Source: Perkinsus olseni
Lineage: Eukaryota > Perkinsozoa > Perkinsida > Perkinsidae
Assembly: GCA_013115135.1 (NCBI GenBank)
Contig: JABANP010000329.1
Span: forward strand, 1 to 57,881
Direction of reading: 5' to 3'
Length of the DNA: 57,881 bases
Under the pieces are notes generated by a model, which saw only the letters and a list, made by a program, of their open reading frames with translations, made no database searches and was not told the DNA's origin. Made by a program: the position numbers and the translations under genes. Positions 10,608-22,900 of this stretch are shown in pieces; position 1 is the stretch's first letter, and each line of letters opens with the position of its first letter.

Positions 10608-13600
10608 ATGATTACAGAGGCTGCGGTGCTTCCTGGAGCGTCATCATCCTGCAACGCTACGACATGTTCCATCGCCGACTACACAACCGGTATGACATCT
10701 GGTCCCCTTCAGAGCCCTCCATATGAGGCATTCGCAGATGTTGATACTACCGTTTATACCTTCACGGTTGTCTTTATGGTAAGTACCCGTTGAGCCCTAT
10801 TGCATTGTCACGTAGGCGAACAATCAGTGTGACTGCCGTAGCCTTTCAGATAGTACTGGCCGTCCTTTTGTTCCTGGCCGACGACAAGCGTGGAACGAGG
10901 CCGAAGTCCTCAATGGCGTATTACACCGTATTTCATCCAGACGAGTCGATCCCTTGGTGAGCCGCTCCGCTGTTTTCATGGAGATTTACTAATCAATGGC
11001 TTCAGGGGTCATTTCCCTTTCAACGACTATATCGGCGGCCTGTTTGGCCTCGGCATCAACAAGGAGACTATTCTTAAGTTCGTCTCCAGATTTGTGAGAC
11101 GGTCCCCTTCAGGTGAGCCTCAGCGTGTCTTCCGTGTATCGTAGAAGTGGTTTGTATCAGACTCGAGCCCGAGGGCGGAGGGGAACCGATCGCTCAGTCC
11201 GAGGTTCGAGCACGAGTATCTAACTTGGCCGACGGTCCTCCACGCCTATTGGCAGTTCGTGGTGCTCTTCGTGAAGGGCATCTCTAAGGAGGCACTATGG
11301 ACCGTTACCTTTAGCAAGAACGAGAATGATACGGAGAATTGGAACACCGAGTGGTGGAAGGAATTTTACACCCAGCATCTGTAGGGCCCTTCTCACTTGC
11401 CGATTACTGTTGATTTGTCGCGGTCGTCGTAGTTACCACCGTATTGAAGATTGCTTCAATCAAGTCATCAGCTCGGCTCCGGGGAGCACTATCGATGTGA
11501 GCTGGTGGAAAGCGACTCACCGTCTGTTGTCCCTACACGAGTATCTTAGTGAAGAGAATAGTACGGGACGGGATAGATCGCTTCCGATTAGCACGGAGTT
11601 TTTCGCAATTGTTGAAATTACCTGACCCGCCCGTGGCTCGGCCGGAGGCTCATGTTGTCGCGGTCAGGTTTGTCTAAGAGATCGTCCGCATGACATCTTC
11701 AAGCGTTACGGGAGACTTCATCTCACCGGCAAAGTTCGTCGAGGCTGTATCAACCTTGCTTCTTACAACTATCTTGGCTTCGGCGGCAGAGACGACTACT
11801 GCACGCCCAAGGTCATTGAAGCTATAAAAGAATACGGTTTCGCCTCCGGAGTTTCCAGTCGTGCTGAGGCCGGTGGCACCAACAGTCTTCACGTGAAGCT
11901 GGAGGCGATGGTTGCTGATTATCTCGGCAAGGAGGATGCCTTGGTCATGGGCATGGGCTTTGCTACCAACAGTAAGCCATACGGCAATACATCGATGCAT
12001 TATCGTCTTCTTTGATAGGCATGTTGTTGGCTGCGATTGCCCTGACGTCTCCACAATACGCTGGCAAGAAGGTGGGTCCTGTTCTGTCAGCCTGGTTTGC
12101 GGTGGTTAATTTTGTCTTCTGTTCAGACTCTGTTCGTGTCGGACTCCCTGAATCATAAGTCAATAGTCGAAGGCGTGAAACAAAGCACCGCCAAAGTTAT
12201 TGGCTTCAAGCACAATGATATGCGAGATTTGGAGAACGTTCTCGACAGGGAAACTCGTAATACTAGTGAGGGCTTCGGGGACCTTGGGGAAGGCCCCGGG
12301 TTCTATCCCTGGCTAGGTCATTATTCGTATTGTTCTCCATGCTAGGCTCTGGCAAGTGGGCAAAGATTATCATCCTGACTGAGGGTGTCTACTCGATGGA
12401 GGGCGAGTTCTGTCGACTCAGAGAGATTGTAAGCAAAAAGTTCTTAGGGCGTTCTGCTGACTCATCATCGGACTTGTCCTCCACAACGCCTCTGCCCTCA
12501 CTGTCGTTCATCTCACTGCTCCGTTGCAGGTTACGCTGAAGTATCGGTACCACTGCTATCTGTGGTTGGACGAAGCTCACTCTATTGGAGCTGTTGGCCC
12601 TACTGGTCGTGGAGTCACGGAGCTCCTTGGCGTTGGTAGGCTATACAGGATAGAAGAATCTTTGCTTACACCTCGTCAGATACCAAACATGTCGACATGA
12701 TGATGGGGACATTCACCAAGTCCTTCGGGTCTAATGGTGGCTATGTTGCGGGTGATAAGACTCTAATAGATGTAAGTAACTCGCCTGTTCGGTCTCCTAT
12801 TGGCCATTCTGTTGCTCAGTACCTGCGAGCCACCTCCACCGGATTCCTTCACGCTTCTGCTATGACCCCTATGGTCGCATCGCAGATCATCGCAGCCTTC
12901 GAGGTCATGAGGACTCCAAGAGGGGAAGAGAAGGTAAGGCCTGGGCATTGTTGAAACCCAGAGCTTCGCTCCGCCTTTTTTCAGATTCACGCCATTCGTG
13001 AGAACTCTAACTACCTCCGTAGCGAACTGCGGAAGCTGAAGCTCACTGTCATTGGCGATATCGATTCCCCGGTTATCTGCGTTTTGTTGTGCGTCCCCGA
13101 GACCGTCCCTACCTTCTTCCGAGCGGCCCTCAAACGTAACCTCGCCTGTGTTGTGGTAAGTCTGTAGTTTTCGCCGGGCCCTTGGCTCCATCGTCTCTTG
13201 TGAGTTAGGTCGGCTATCCGGCTGTGCCAGTCCTACTCTCGCGAGCTCGTTTCTGTGTGAGCGCCAGTCACACGCGTGAGCAGATCGACTACACTATATC
13301 AATGATGAAGGAAGTTGCCAAGGAGACAGGTGATGATGAGCTTCTATTCAATAGGTTGTAGGGGAATTGTGGTACTCATCGCAGGAATCTGCTATGACAA
13401 CTCTGTGCCTGAGGAGGAGGCCATTTCTTACCGCCACTGGCTGTCACACGCTCCCGTTGGAGACCGTAGAGCTGCCACATCTCTCCGACTATTGGAAGCC
13501 CGATGACCTTGTCCCCAACTGCAAGTTTGAAGTTCCCCATAACGGCCTTATCTTCCCTTCTGAGGACACCAGTAGGTGCCGGGGAACCAGGCGCCGTTGG

Positions 13601-15005
13601 GATCCGCGTCAACTGGTCGCGGTTTCTTCCCAGTGACTTCGAGGTAACTGCTCACCACAAGGACTGCTTTCAGGCACTGTCTCCAGCACCCCTGTTGAAG
13701 GCGCTGATCGTGATGCACCTCTCCAAGAGTTCGCCGTGTTCGACCCCCTCTCACTCATTCATTCTCCCCCAAAGGCCGTCACTGAGCCTGCCTTCGCGGT
13801 CATCGACGAGAGAGGTGTTGGGGCGTGCGGACCCAGAGGCTTCTACGGTAAGACTGAGTGGTTGCCTCGCTGCTTTGTTGAAGGAATATTTACCAGGCAC
13901 TACCTTGGAGCACCTTGAGCTCGAGAAGGTCATCAAGGATTTCTTGGAGACAGAGGCGGCCATCCTCTACAGCCACCATGCCCTCACAGCATCGAGCGCG
14001 GTAGGTCAAGAGAGAGGTGGAATTGTTGACTGTAAGGGCCTTGTGTTTCTGACAGGCTCAAGCCTTCATCAAGAAGAACGACTTCGTCATCATTCACAAA
14101 TACGCCACTTATGGTATCCGCACCGGAGTGAAGCTGTCCAGGTGCCGCAATGTTACCTGGTGGTCGGGGGATATCGATGAGCTGTTCGATCTGGTCGAAG
14201 CCAAGATGCGTGAAGTGAAGCTTTCCAGCCACGTAGCCCGAGTGTGGGTCGTGATGGATGCCCAGTTCGGCGTCGATCTCAGGAAGGTGAGATCCGATCG
14301 CCATTCGCAAGGCTTCCTTCGTGCTAGCTCTGCTTCTGCCAGGTTGTGGACATCAAGGACGACTTTGGAGCTTACCTGCTTCTCGATGATACCTACGGCA
14401 TCGGCACTGTTGGGGCGACGGGTCGTGGCTATTGCGAGCATTATGGGGTGAGTCTGCTGCCGCTGACTGCCGTTTTCGATCCACCGCCGTTTCTATCGTA
14501 GGTTCGCTGTTCCTCCGTTGACATCCTCGTTGGTTCCCTCGAGCAAACGTTCGGGTCCCAAGGAGGGTTCTGCGTTGGCAAGCAGACTACCATTGATCAT
14601 CAAACCCTATACGGAAGTGGCTACTGCTTCAGTGCCAGCTCTCCTCCTGCCTCGTGTAAGGTGGCCACCGAAGCTATCAAACGAGTGCAGGGTAGCGAGC
14701 GGCTGGCTCGTGTCCAGGCCAACACTCGCAGACTGAGGAGAGACCTCGAGGATATGGGCGCGGATATGATCACCGATGCCCAATCCTTCGCCCAACTCGT
14801 TAGAGTGAATGACGCCCAGAAGGTCGCCTCTGCTATGCAAGAAAGGGGCTTTGTTGTGCAACCGTTATTGAGCTCTCCTTTGGAGAGTGAAGGACTTGCT
14901 TCCGAGAAGAACAGCCTCATCAGGATCTGCGTCGGGGCCCATCATAGCCCCGAATCCATTGATCAATGCGTCGATTGTCTCAAGGAAGTCACAGTCCCGT
15001 GCTAA
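10608..15005 (+). CDS. Single-chain serine palmitoyltransferase, LCB2-LCB1 fusion, copy B
   Basis: Same architecture as copy A, about 1,050 residues and about 19 introns, mostly 45-60 nt. It starts at ATG 10608 with a Ser/Thr-rich leader and a hydrophobic stretch ([17 protein letters not shown]). The LCB2 membrane helix is [20 protein letters not shown]. The LCB2 half has [66 protein letters not shown] and [13 protein letters not shown] (lysine 12718-12720). The LCB1 half follows a Pro/Asp-rich linker (intron 13572-13673) with [60 protein letters not shown] and [17 protein letters not shown]. It stops at 15005. Near 13450-13456 one base appears extra: the frame [10 protein letters not shown] continues as [15 protein letters not shown] only if a base is removed. 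Intron positions mirror copy A. The cysteine of CGPRGFYG, equivalent to human SPTLC1 Cys133, is kept. Confidence 0.9.
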
Positions 15006-15153
15006 TAATATTATCCAATTTCATCATTTCTTATCAAATCTCTACCAGTGCAGTTCAAGGAGCTGCTACTGTACACTACAGTTCTCTGCAACCTTCTTCT
15101 TTCCGAACCATCAAGGTGATCACCATCAACAAAACTGTCGGTCGTTGCCAAAG

Positions 15154-17192
15154 ATGGTATATATAGCATACATATTGGTATTGTCATTTGTTGTTGTCCG
15201 TAGACTAGCCCCGGTCAGGGACCTCACAACCCTTCCACCACTGTGGCCTTGCTTCTTTCCGTTCCTGCAGAAGCCATCAGCCTCAGTGCCTTACGACAAT
15301 AGGCGCTGCCCAAGTAGGAACCCTAGGATTTCTTTTCCATGGGTGCCCTGTTATGTGGAGCAGTTGTCCTCAACAGAAACAATAAATTTCCTCCGTCCGT
15401 CTCCACGACCATCCTCCTTTTGTGTTTCAGTCTGTCAAGGCGTGGCGATTGCGAAGCCGGGTCGGAATAGGGGGCGCCTCTTCAGTTGATTGTTGCTGGT
15501 CATCATTACCCGCCCGTGTGCATGCGTGCAGCCTTCGTAGGGATAGGCTCGCTTATCTTCATAGTATCAGGAATCGCATGTGAGGACGTGTGGGTCGCCG
15601 CGTGGTCTTTGATGGTTTATCAACCGAGTTGTTGGCTCGGGGCTGGTGGACGTTGCCCATTATCGACGGTTGATGCCCCTGCGCGGGAAGAAGTCGGTCA
15701 AAGCTCCTCCCGGAAGGAGTGCTTCTTTGATATCATGCTCATTGGGAGTCTACGAATGGCTGACTGTTTGCTGCGAAATTTTCCGTGGAGGATAGTCCAC
15801 TAGATTAAATCCAGCAACCTTCGAACTACTTGATTATGGGGCTGCTAACTGTTTGAATTGCGAGAGGGACCAGGCAACCGAGTAGTGATCCGGCTGTTAT
15901 GTTGTGGTAGGTGTTTACAAAGGGAGGCGACTCAACGATGACCCTATATTCTCTCACCTCGAGATTGGGTACGGGAAGACCATTATAGGTGAGTAAGGCG
16001 TGAAGCCCAGTGCAGAGCTCAGGTTTGGCCAGGCCTTGGCTGCGGCTGTGTGTCCGCGGGCGTCATGGGGGTCTTGTCGGCTTACACCAGGAAACGCTGT
16101 CTCTTTTGTCTGGGTGGGTCGGTAACTGTCATTCATTGGGCATCAGTCACTGCAGGTACGTCCTCCTATCGGTAGTGTTTTGGGAGGGAGTCTCCTCGTT
16201 GTTGCATATGTGAGGACCAGTGGAAGATGTATTGGAGGAGATTCACCCGTTATGGTCGTAGGTCCTGGCGTCCATCAGTAGGAGCGATGCTGTGAGGTTC
16301 GCTACCGTGTGCGGGCGGCGTCGAGAGACTGGTACAACTGGTCCGCACTGGTCGCGGGTCTTCCTTTTTGGAGCTATTAGGTGCCCTCTATGGATCGGAG
16401 CGTATGATTCAACTGATGAGCGAGTACGAGAGTATGAGGCAGGCCCTCGACAATTGCATCGCGAAGTAATGTCATCAGCTATGCCGGGTTGAATGTCGCC
16501 ACAGCCATACCAACGCCTTCGGCGAGGCTCCTGTACATCTGCTGTCTCTGGACAGCTGCCCGGGAGCTGTAGACAACCAGCTTATCCCGTGGGAAGTTCA
16601 TCGGTAGTCTAGCATCGAGTTGTAGTGGGGGATGAACTTGCAGGTATGGTCAACTGTTGAGAGAATCGGAGAGGCGGTATCACTGCGGTGGAGTCTGTGA
16701 GGCTGGCTCGCCGCTCTTTGGTTGGCCGCTGGGCACTGGCAAAGGAGGGGTGTGGGCGTTACGACGGTTAGCGTGCACTGGATTATCAGGTAGTACCCCC
16801 GGAGAGTGCTGAGGACCTGCTGCTAGAGCCCTGCGTGAAGGGAATTGTGGAGGACCTCCATCAGCAGGCTAGCTCCAACGCGTGGGCTTCGGGATTCTTC
16901 CTAGAAACAGGCCGGGCGACTGCTGTTGTTCAGCACCGTGTCACTCGCCGCTGCGATACCCCTGCTGTTGTCGGGCCTCTGTGGATCGTTGATCTGCTGT
17001 AGTAGGGCCCAGAAGAGGCTTGGGAGGAATCGACAGCGCAGACCGTATCAATTGGCGTCGTCTGGTGAGTATGAGTCCCTCTGCGGCCGTAGGAAGCTCC
17101 CCCGCTTCACTAGCAGCTGAACCGAGCAGTCTATCGTCTTTGATGTTTGACGAAGAAGACATCAGCTCTGATGACAGTGATGATGACTACTA
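15154..17192 (+). CDS. Hypothetical type-I-like membrane protein with acidic tail
   Basis: A probable start at 15154 (MVYIAYILVLSFVVVRRL) gives a signal-like hydrophobic N-terminus. Internal exons are hard to join: readable pieces include DPIFSHLEIGYGKTIIG near 15940-15990 and QLMSEYESMRQALDNCIAK near 16405-16467. Near 16920-16990 there is a clear membrane helix (VSLAAAIPLLLSGLCGSLIC) followed by basic residues (QKRLGRNRQRRPYQ). After an intron the last exon ends with an acidic tail (MFDEEDISSDDSDDDY) and a stop at 17190-17192. Signal, long lumenal part, one helix, basic stop-transfer and short acidic cytosolic tail together suggest type I topology. I do not recognise the family, and most exon boundaries are unresolved. 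Confidence 0.4.
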
Positions 17193-17309
17193 ATGGTCAC
17201 GGTTTTGCCATGTTTTGCCATTGTGTTTCCTCTTCATTACTGCGTTCCAGTTGTGACGAATGGGCGGAGGTGAAACCGTTGACTCCCTTCCAGTGCTAAG
17301 CAGTTGTTG

Positions 17310-19670
17310 ATGATGGTTACTCGGAGTATCGGCCTCTTGGTGGCGGTGGTCGTGCAGTTGCTAGGGCGGGCCAATGCTTGGGGACAGGACGGCCATTTCA
17401 TCATAGCGGCCATTGCAGAGCGTATAGTATCGGACAGAGTCAGTAATATGGGGGAGCGCTCACTTGGAGACGACGCACCTCTGGGGGAGTGCTTTGGCGC
17501 TGTGCTAGCATCATTCCCTAGTAGAGCCATCGAAGCTACCGTGCCTGGGAAGCTACGCAGGCAATCAGTCTGAAATTTATTTCTGGGTGATCCGTGCTTA
17601 GTAGGTGTGAAGAGGGTATAAGTTCGGGAAATGGGTTTGGTCCGGGAAATGGCTCCCTCGTTTTTAAGATCGTCGGACGTAGAAAACGTGTGGCTAGCCG
17701 AATACGGCTATCCCTGTCAGTTGCTGGGGTGAATGAGACACTGGGTAGAGGGCAGGATATGATAGGTGTTGCCGCTTGGGCTGACACGGCCTCCCACAGT
17801 GCTCAGTAAGGCGTAGCGCTCTACTGGGCGATCAGCATGTTCAGGCGGCTGTTGGGACTGCTAGATATCGATGGACAGCCCCTCTCCACTATGTCGATAC
17901 CCCTACGAGGCAGTGTAAAATGGTCTATCAGCGTGACTGCCCCAATGACTTCTGTGTTATCGGAGCTATATACAACTACACCAATAGAGCTGTTGTAATA
18001 GGGGAGGTCGAGCTGTGATTGGGAGCAGCTTGACACAGGGAGTATAGCTCGGTTTGTGAACGTTACTGTTCACGGCTCACGTCCTCAACGCTATCATGAC
18101 TCATTTTGCCTAAGATTAAAAAATCTGGTGTGGACGCGGCGTCCACACCAGAAGGCGTCCAGGACGCCTATCATCACTGGAATGCGCACGAGTCACTGCG
18201 GCTGATGTTCCACTGAATTTCGTGTCGAAAGCAGTACTTGCCCTTCGAATGAGTTACACTGCAGTGTAGTATTAGCGTGTTTTTCTGATGCGCTGGTGCG
18301 TATTGTGGCGTTATCGCGCGGAATGATGCGTGGCTGCCGGCGAAATTCTTTTGTTACGGTGAAGTTTGTCACATCGGGTTTGCCGAGGGTGCGAGTCCTT
18401 TCCTGGTCAGTCTAAAACTGTGTCTCGAGCGGAAAAGGAGTTCGCCATGAAGTTAGTAATACACTTCCTTGGAGATGTGCATCAACCCCTGCATGTGGGC
18501 TTTACTGGGGACCACGGGGGAAATGGTATCCACGTAAGCCGGCCTTACGATCAACGTCTAAAGCAATTTCTGGGCATCAGGTGACGACCGACTTTGCTCC
18601 CCCTGGGCCTCGCCATAAGGAGGAGAGTAGACTGCATAGGGTGTGGGACTCAGGACTGATAACGCAGTATGTCTGCCGATCTCTGGAGGCGGATATGAGT
18701 TTCTCTTGGCTCCTTCAGGGACGAGTTCGAGCTGCGAGTTCAACGCCGGAGGGAGCACAGGAAAATACCACCACATCCGCCTTATAAGCATAAATACGAG
18801 GAAAGATGGTACTAGGATCGGACGATCAGCGCAATTGCACGTAAATCCTTCGGTCTTTCGGTTCGGGGATTTGGAGGAATAACTAGCGTATCTCCAGAGG
18901 TTTATGCTCCACAGACTGTCATCGGGTTCCCTGCTTCACGGGAGATGTCCCGTTGCGTAGCGACTCCGAGCGGGAATCTGTTGTTGAAAATAGCCTCGAC
19001 ACACGAGTGGCCGGTCTCTCTCTGAGCTATCGATGGAAATTCGGCCCAATGTACAGCTGCACTGGAATTCTCCTAGTATAAGTGGGCGGATACCAAAATA
19101 CCAAAGCCTGTATCGGCATTGTAGTTATCGGTAGTCGTTCACGTTCTGCTGCATTGTCAGGCATGAGCTCCTCGACCATCTGTGGGCTAAGCTGTCTAAG
19201 GGTGGAGAGTTTGCGAAGCACCGAGAGGAGTGGCTGGCTCCGTGCCGCCTCAAAGGCCTTCAAGAGTGCTCCAAGACCATGGCCGAAGAGAGCCTGGCAG
19301 TAGCTTGCTCTGCTGCGTAGCTCACCGCCCCTTCGGTGTGGTCGGGGTAGACTTGCCGTCAGGTACCATGACGAGTATCGCCGATGGATCGCTGATGGTG
19401 ATGTACTCGATCGTGACTACTTTCTAACGCGGAATCCGTTGATGGAAGAGCAACTGGCTAAGGGAGGGGTATAGTCTTCTGCCACATTGCAGTTTCCTTT
19501 CATGAATCATCTTAGCCACAGAGCTTCGCTCCGAGCGTTTCATCTCTGCCTCGCATCAGGTCCGCCTTGCCTGGGTCCTTCAGCAGATGTTCGGCAGCAG
19601 GCGTCATCGCCACTCGCGTAGGAGTCGCAAGCCCAAGACCGGCGAAGACGTTGTAGTCGAATACGTATAG
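17310..19670 (+). CDS. S1/P1-type secreted nuclease
   Basis: A zinc-dependent endonuclease of the S1/P1 family, which degrades single-stranded DNA and RNA in secretory or extracellular compartments. It starts at ATG 17310 with a signal peptide (MMVTRSIGLLVAVVVQLLG), cleaved just before the N-terminal Trp that ligates zinc in this family (AWGQDGHFIIAAIAERI). Later exons supply GVAAWADTAS, WTAPLHYVDTP, QRDCPNDFCVIGAIYNYTN, IHFLGDVHQPLHVGFTGDHG and LHRVWDSGLI, covering the His/Asp zinc ligands in family order. The C-terminal exons give MAEESLAVACSAAYHDEYR, EEQLAKGGVRLAWVLQQMFG and a basic tail, with a stop at 19668-19670. Introns are short except one of about 400 nt (about 18000-18410) that contains a perfect hairpin. 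The exons between 18720 and 19140 are not fully resolved. Family identity is secure. Confidence 0.85.
18125..18151. other. Perfect 13+1+13 inverted repeat inside the nuclease gene
   Basis: The arm CTGGTGTGGACGC is followed by a single G and the exact reverse complement GCGTCCACACCAG. It is preceded by an A/T run and followed by a further partial copy (GGCGTCCAGGACGCC). It lies in the large intron of the nuclease gene. Confidence 0.9.
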
Positions 19671-19976
19671 TTTCGGTAGCCGGAAATTAGTCCTCTAGTG
19701 ACCAGTTCTTCAGTAGCCGCACTGGTTGCTGTTTGCAGCGGTGAATGCACGCTCATAGGGAGATGTTGAAGAGTTGCGTTCATTGCTCTTGCCGACTCCT
19801 GGCCGGAGTCACGAAGTTGGTGCTAGACCAAGCTCGGTCTTGCCTCTGAAGGTGTCTCCGGGATGCAGCCGTTTGTGAAGGCATCTTGCTCGGGTCATAG
19901 TACCTATTCCGGAGTCCCGAGCTCCCGCCATCATTACCGTGGGTATTTCCTAGTATCAGTCGGTGTCCGCTGTCTA
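19671..19976. other. Intergenic gap between nuclease and helicase
   Basis: About 300 bp without a convincing exon. Presumed nuclease 3' UTR plus helicase promoter or 5' UTR. Confidence 0.4.
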
Positions 19977-22900
19977 ATGTGGCCTACGCCTCCGTCGGGT
20001 CCTGCCAGCAGCAATATGGCTGCATATCAAGCGATGGTGTGGCAACAGCAACTACAACACCAACAGCAGCAGCAGCAGCAGCAGCAAAGGTGGTACCTGG
20101 GTGCTCAGAGACTTGATCGTGGGTGCCACTAATGGGAATCCTCTTTCCAATGATCGAACTAGAAGCAGCAATCGGGTAGATGTACTCTCCTTAATCGTCC
20201 TTACTGTTCTGTCATGAAAATCAGCCCAGTAGTCACTGGCTGTACGGATATGTCTCCATTTTAAGTCCTCTTTCTCGTAAATGGTCAGCGTTCCATCGCT
20301 TTTTCAGGCCTGGCAGCGCACCGACCCCTCCCGCAGGACTGCCATCGATGCCCCTGCCTGGGATGATGGTGGTCCCGCCGGCGATGCCACAACAACACAT
20401 GCCCTCGATAGGGATGCCCCCAGTGATGCCTCCCATGATGCCCTTCATGCCGCCTTTTGGGCCATCGATGGTCCAACGTGGAGTCGCTAATCAGGGGGTA
20501 AGTAGTCCACCTGCACTAGGGAGGTCAATACTAGGGCTCCCTTCGAGTTTGAGGTCACGGATAGTTTGCCTAGCGTGTGCTTCCGCTTTGATCTTCCCCT
20601 ACGTCTCTCCTATCAGGCACCATCCTCGGCTCCGATTAGACCGCCAGCAGTGCCAGGGTACGAATTCCGGGCAGTGCTATTTTTCCCGACTGACGGCGCG
20701 TCGAATTGGGTTGACTTGGACACTCAGTCTGCTCTGACAGGCCTGTGTGGGAGCGTGTACACCTGCCGTCCGATACCGCGGCTCGCGAGGCGCTTCGATC
20801 CAAGCTTTTGGAGTGGGATATGGCCTTGGACGCCCACGGCGAGGCGTTACAAGGATCGGCTCATCTCGCTGAAGGTACTGGCATGGTCCCCACCGGCAGA
20901 CAGGCGTTATGGCCGTCGTTCAGATATTGGTAGTGCTGTGAATGAGCTCTGCACTAGCGTGTCCGAGCAGCAGCGGATACAGATGTCTCTGTACAGCGCC
21001 ATGGGCCACGGTAAAGGACGGAGAGGAGGGACGCAGTACTATAGTAAGATCATCGACTTGCTATGGGTTGGTAGTGCTGATCGTGAGCACAGGTAACAAG
21101 GTCAACCTGCACAGGTCTAACCTGCAGGGGCTACAGCAAGCCATGGAGAAAGTAGGCGTTCAAGGCGTGGCCCTCGGTGTGGATTGGTTTGTTTGCCAGA
21201 TAACGACGTCGCTGCAGTCCTTAGACGAGGACAAGTGCCCGGCTCTATCGGAGTGGCTAGATGGCCTTGTTATCACTTGTGACAGGGTTAATGAGGCCTT
21301 CATTCAGCAAGGTCTATTAGAGAAAGTAGAAGAATCGAACTTCTGTGGTCGGCACCTCTGCTTCCTTTCATCCACCCTGTGCAGTACGAGGGGCTCCAGT
21401 TTGTTTACCTCCCCAGTATCCGAAGTACGCTCCTTCCCTAGGTCCTGGATCCATCAGGCTTCGTCTCAACGTTAGCCAACATCAGGGACTCCATAAAGGC
21501 CTGCGACCCGTCTCAGAATGTGAGAACAGCCAAGTCAATATCATCCAGCTCGGTGTGGTCAGACTCAAGTCGTTGCCGGCATTGGTCAGAGGCTGGGAAC
21601 ACTGGTCACGGAGATAGCCCGCTTCCTCACGGAGGTAAGTTCGGGTGGTTGGTCAGAGATTTCTGAGCCATACTGTGTCACTGCAGAGTCGGCAAACGCT
21701 CCAAAGGGTAATAAACAGGCTGAGCCAGGAGGAGTCCATGCCGTCTCCGACCGAAGAGGTACGTGCGACAATTCTCGTGGTGAACTCGTAGGGCTGGTTC
21801 GATAGGGGCTCTTATATTGCCTTTAGGCCTCTGTGGCTAGTTGCAGTTGGAACCCTGCCTTGGACCACCTCCCGATCGATGACCATCGGCCTACTATAAT
21901 GGATCGTATCAGGAAGCAGACCGTGACGCTGATTCACGGCGATACAGGTGAGCTCAGTCTATGTTGGGACGCATCATCTCCAATCTCGACACAGGTTGTG
22001 GCAAGAGCTCGCGGGTGCCGCAGTTCATCATAGAGGCCGATCCGAATGCCAAGATCGTCGTCACGCAGCCGCGGCGGCTGGCCGCCATTACCTTGGCACA
22101 TCGAGTTCGAGATGAGGTGAGAAGATTCAGACCATTCTCGCGCGCCGCGAAATTGTTTCTTGGATCGTCACAGTGCCTCACGTGGTCCTCTTGTTTGCTT
22201 CAGCTCACAGCCTGCGGCAAGGATGGTGCCTCCTTGGTTGGATATCGAATAGGTGGAGGGGAGAGGAGCGAATCATCAGGAGCCTCACGGAGCCTCGGAT
22301 CCTCTTCGTCACCACTGGCTACCTTCTCCAAAGCCTCGTGCAGGACCCTATACGACTGTATACTAAATGGACTCATGTAAGTGGACCATAGTTTCTACCT
22401 GCTCATCGTAGAGGATCCTGGAAATTGTCAAGCTCGATATCGCAGGCAACGTCCTAGCGTATTTGGCTGACTATTTCTCATATGTAGGTAATTCTGGATG
22501 AAGCACACGAGCGCGGCATGGATGTCGATTTGGTTATGTCTATCGTGCGCTTGATGAGGAGGCAGTCGGTGTCCCCTGACTTCAAGATCATCGTCATGAG
22601 CGCGACCCTACAGGGCAAGGTGGCTAGCTCTCTTGCCGCCGTCGGCCTAGCATGTGCACATCCCTCAGGTGCTAGCCGACTACTTCCGGGACCTCAACGC
22701 TGGTGCCTCTGGTGGATCTCTGAAACCGATATATGTCGGAGTCAAACGCTTCGCAGTCGAGAGGTGATGATCTCCTCTGAGCTCCCTCCTCGATGGCTGA
22801 CGTGTTAGTTACTACTTGGACGACCTTTGGGGGCTGTCACGTCCTCCTGACCTCTCTTCCGGTACTGTGGCTGATACCCTCAGAGCCAGGAATGCCACTT

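Noticed and set aside
11674..12054. 126-residue minus-strand frame.
   Set aside because: Lies exactly over the LCB2 exon encoding [12 protein letters not shown] and MGMGFATNS, whose plus-strand reading is unmistakable.
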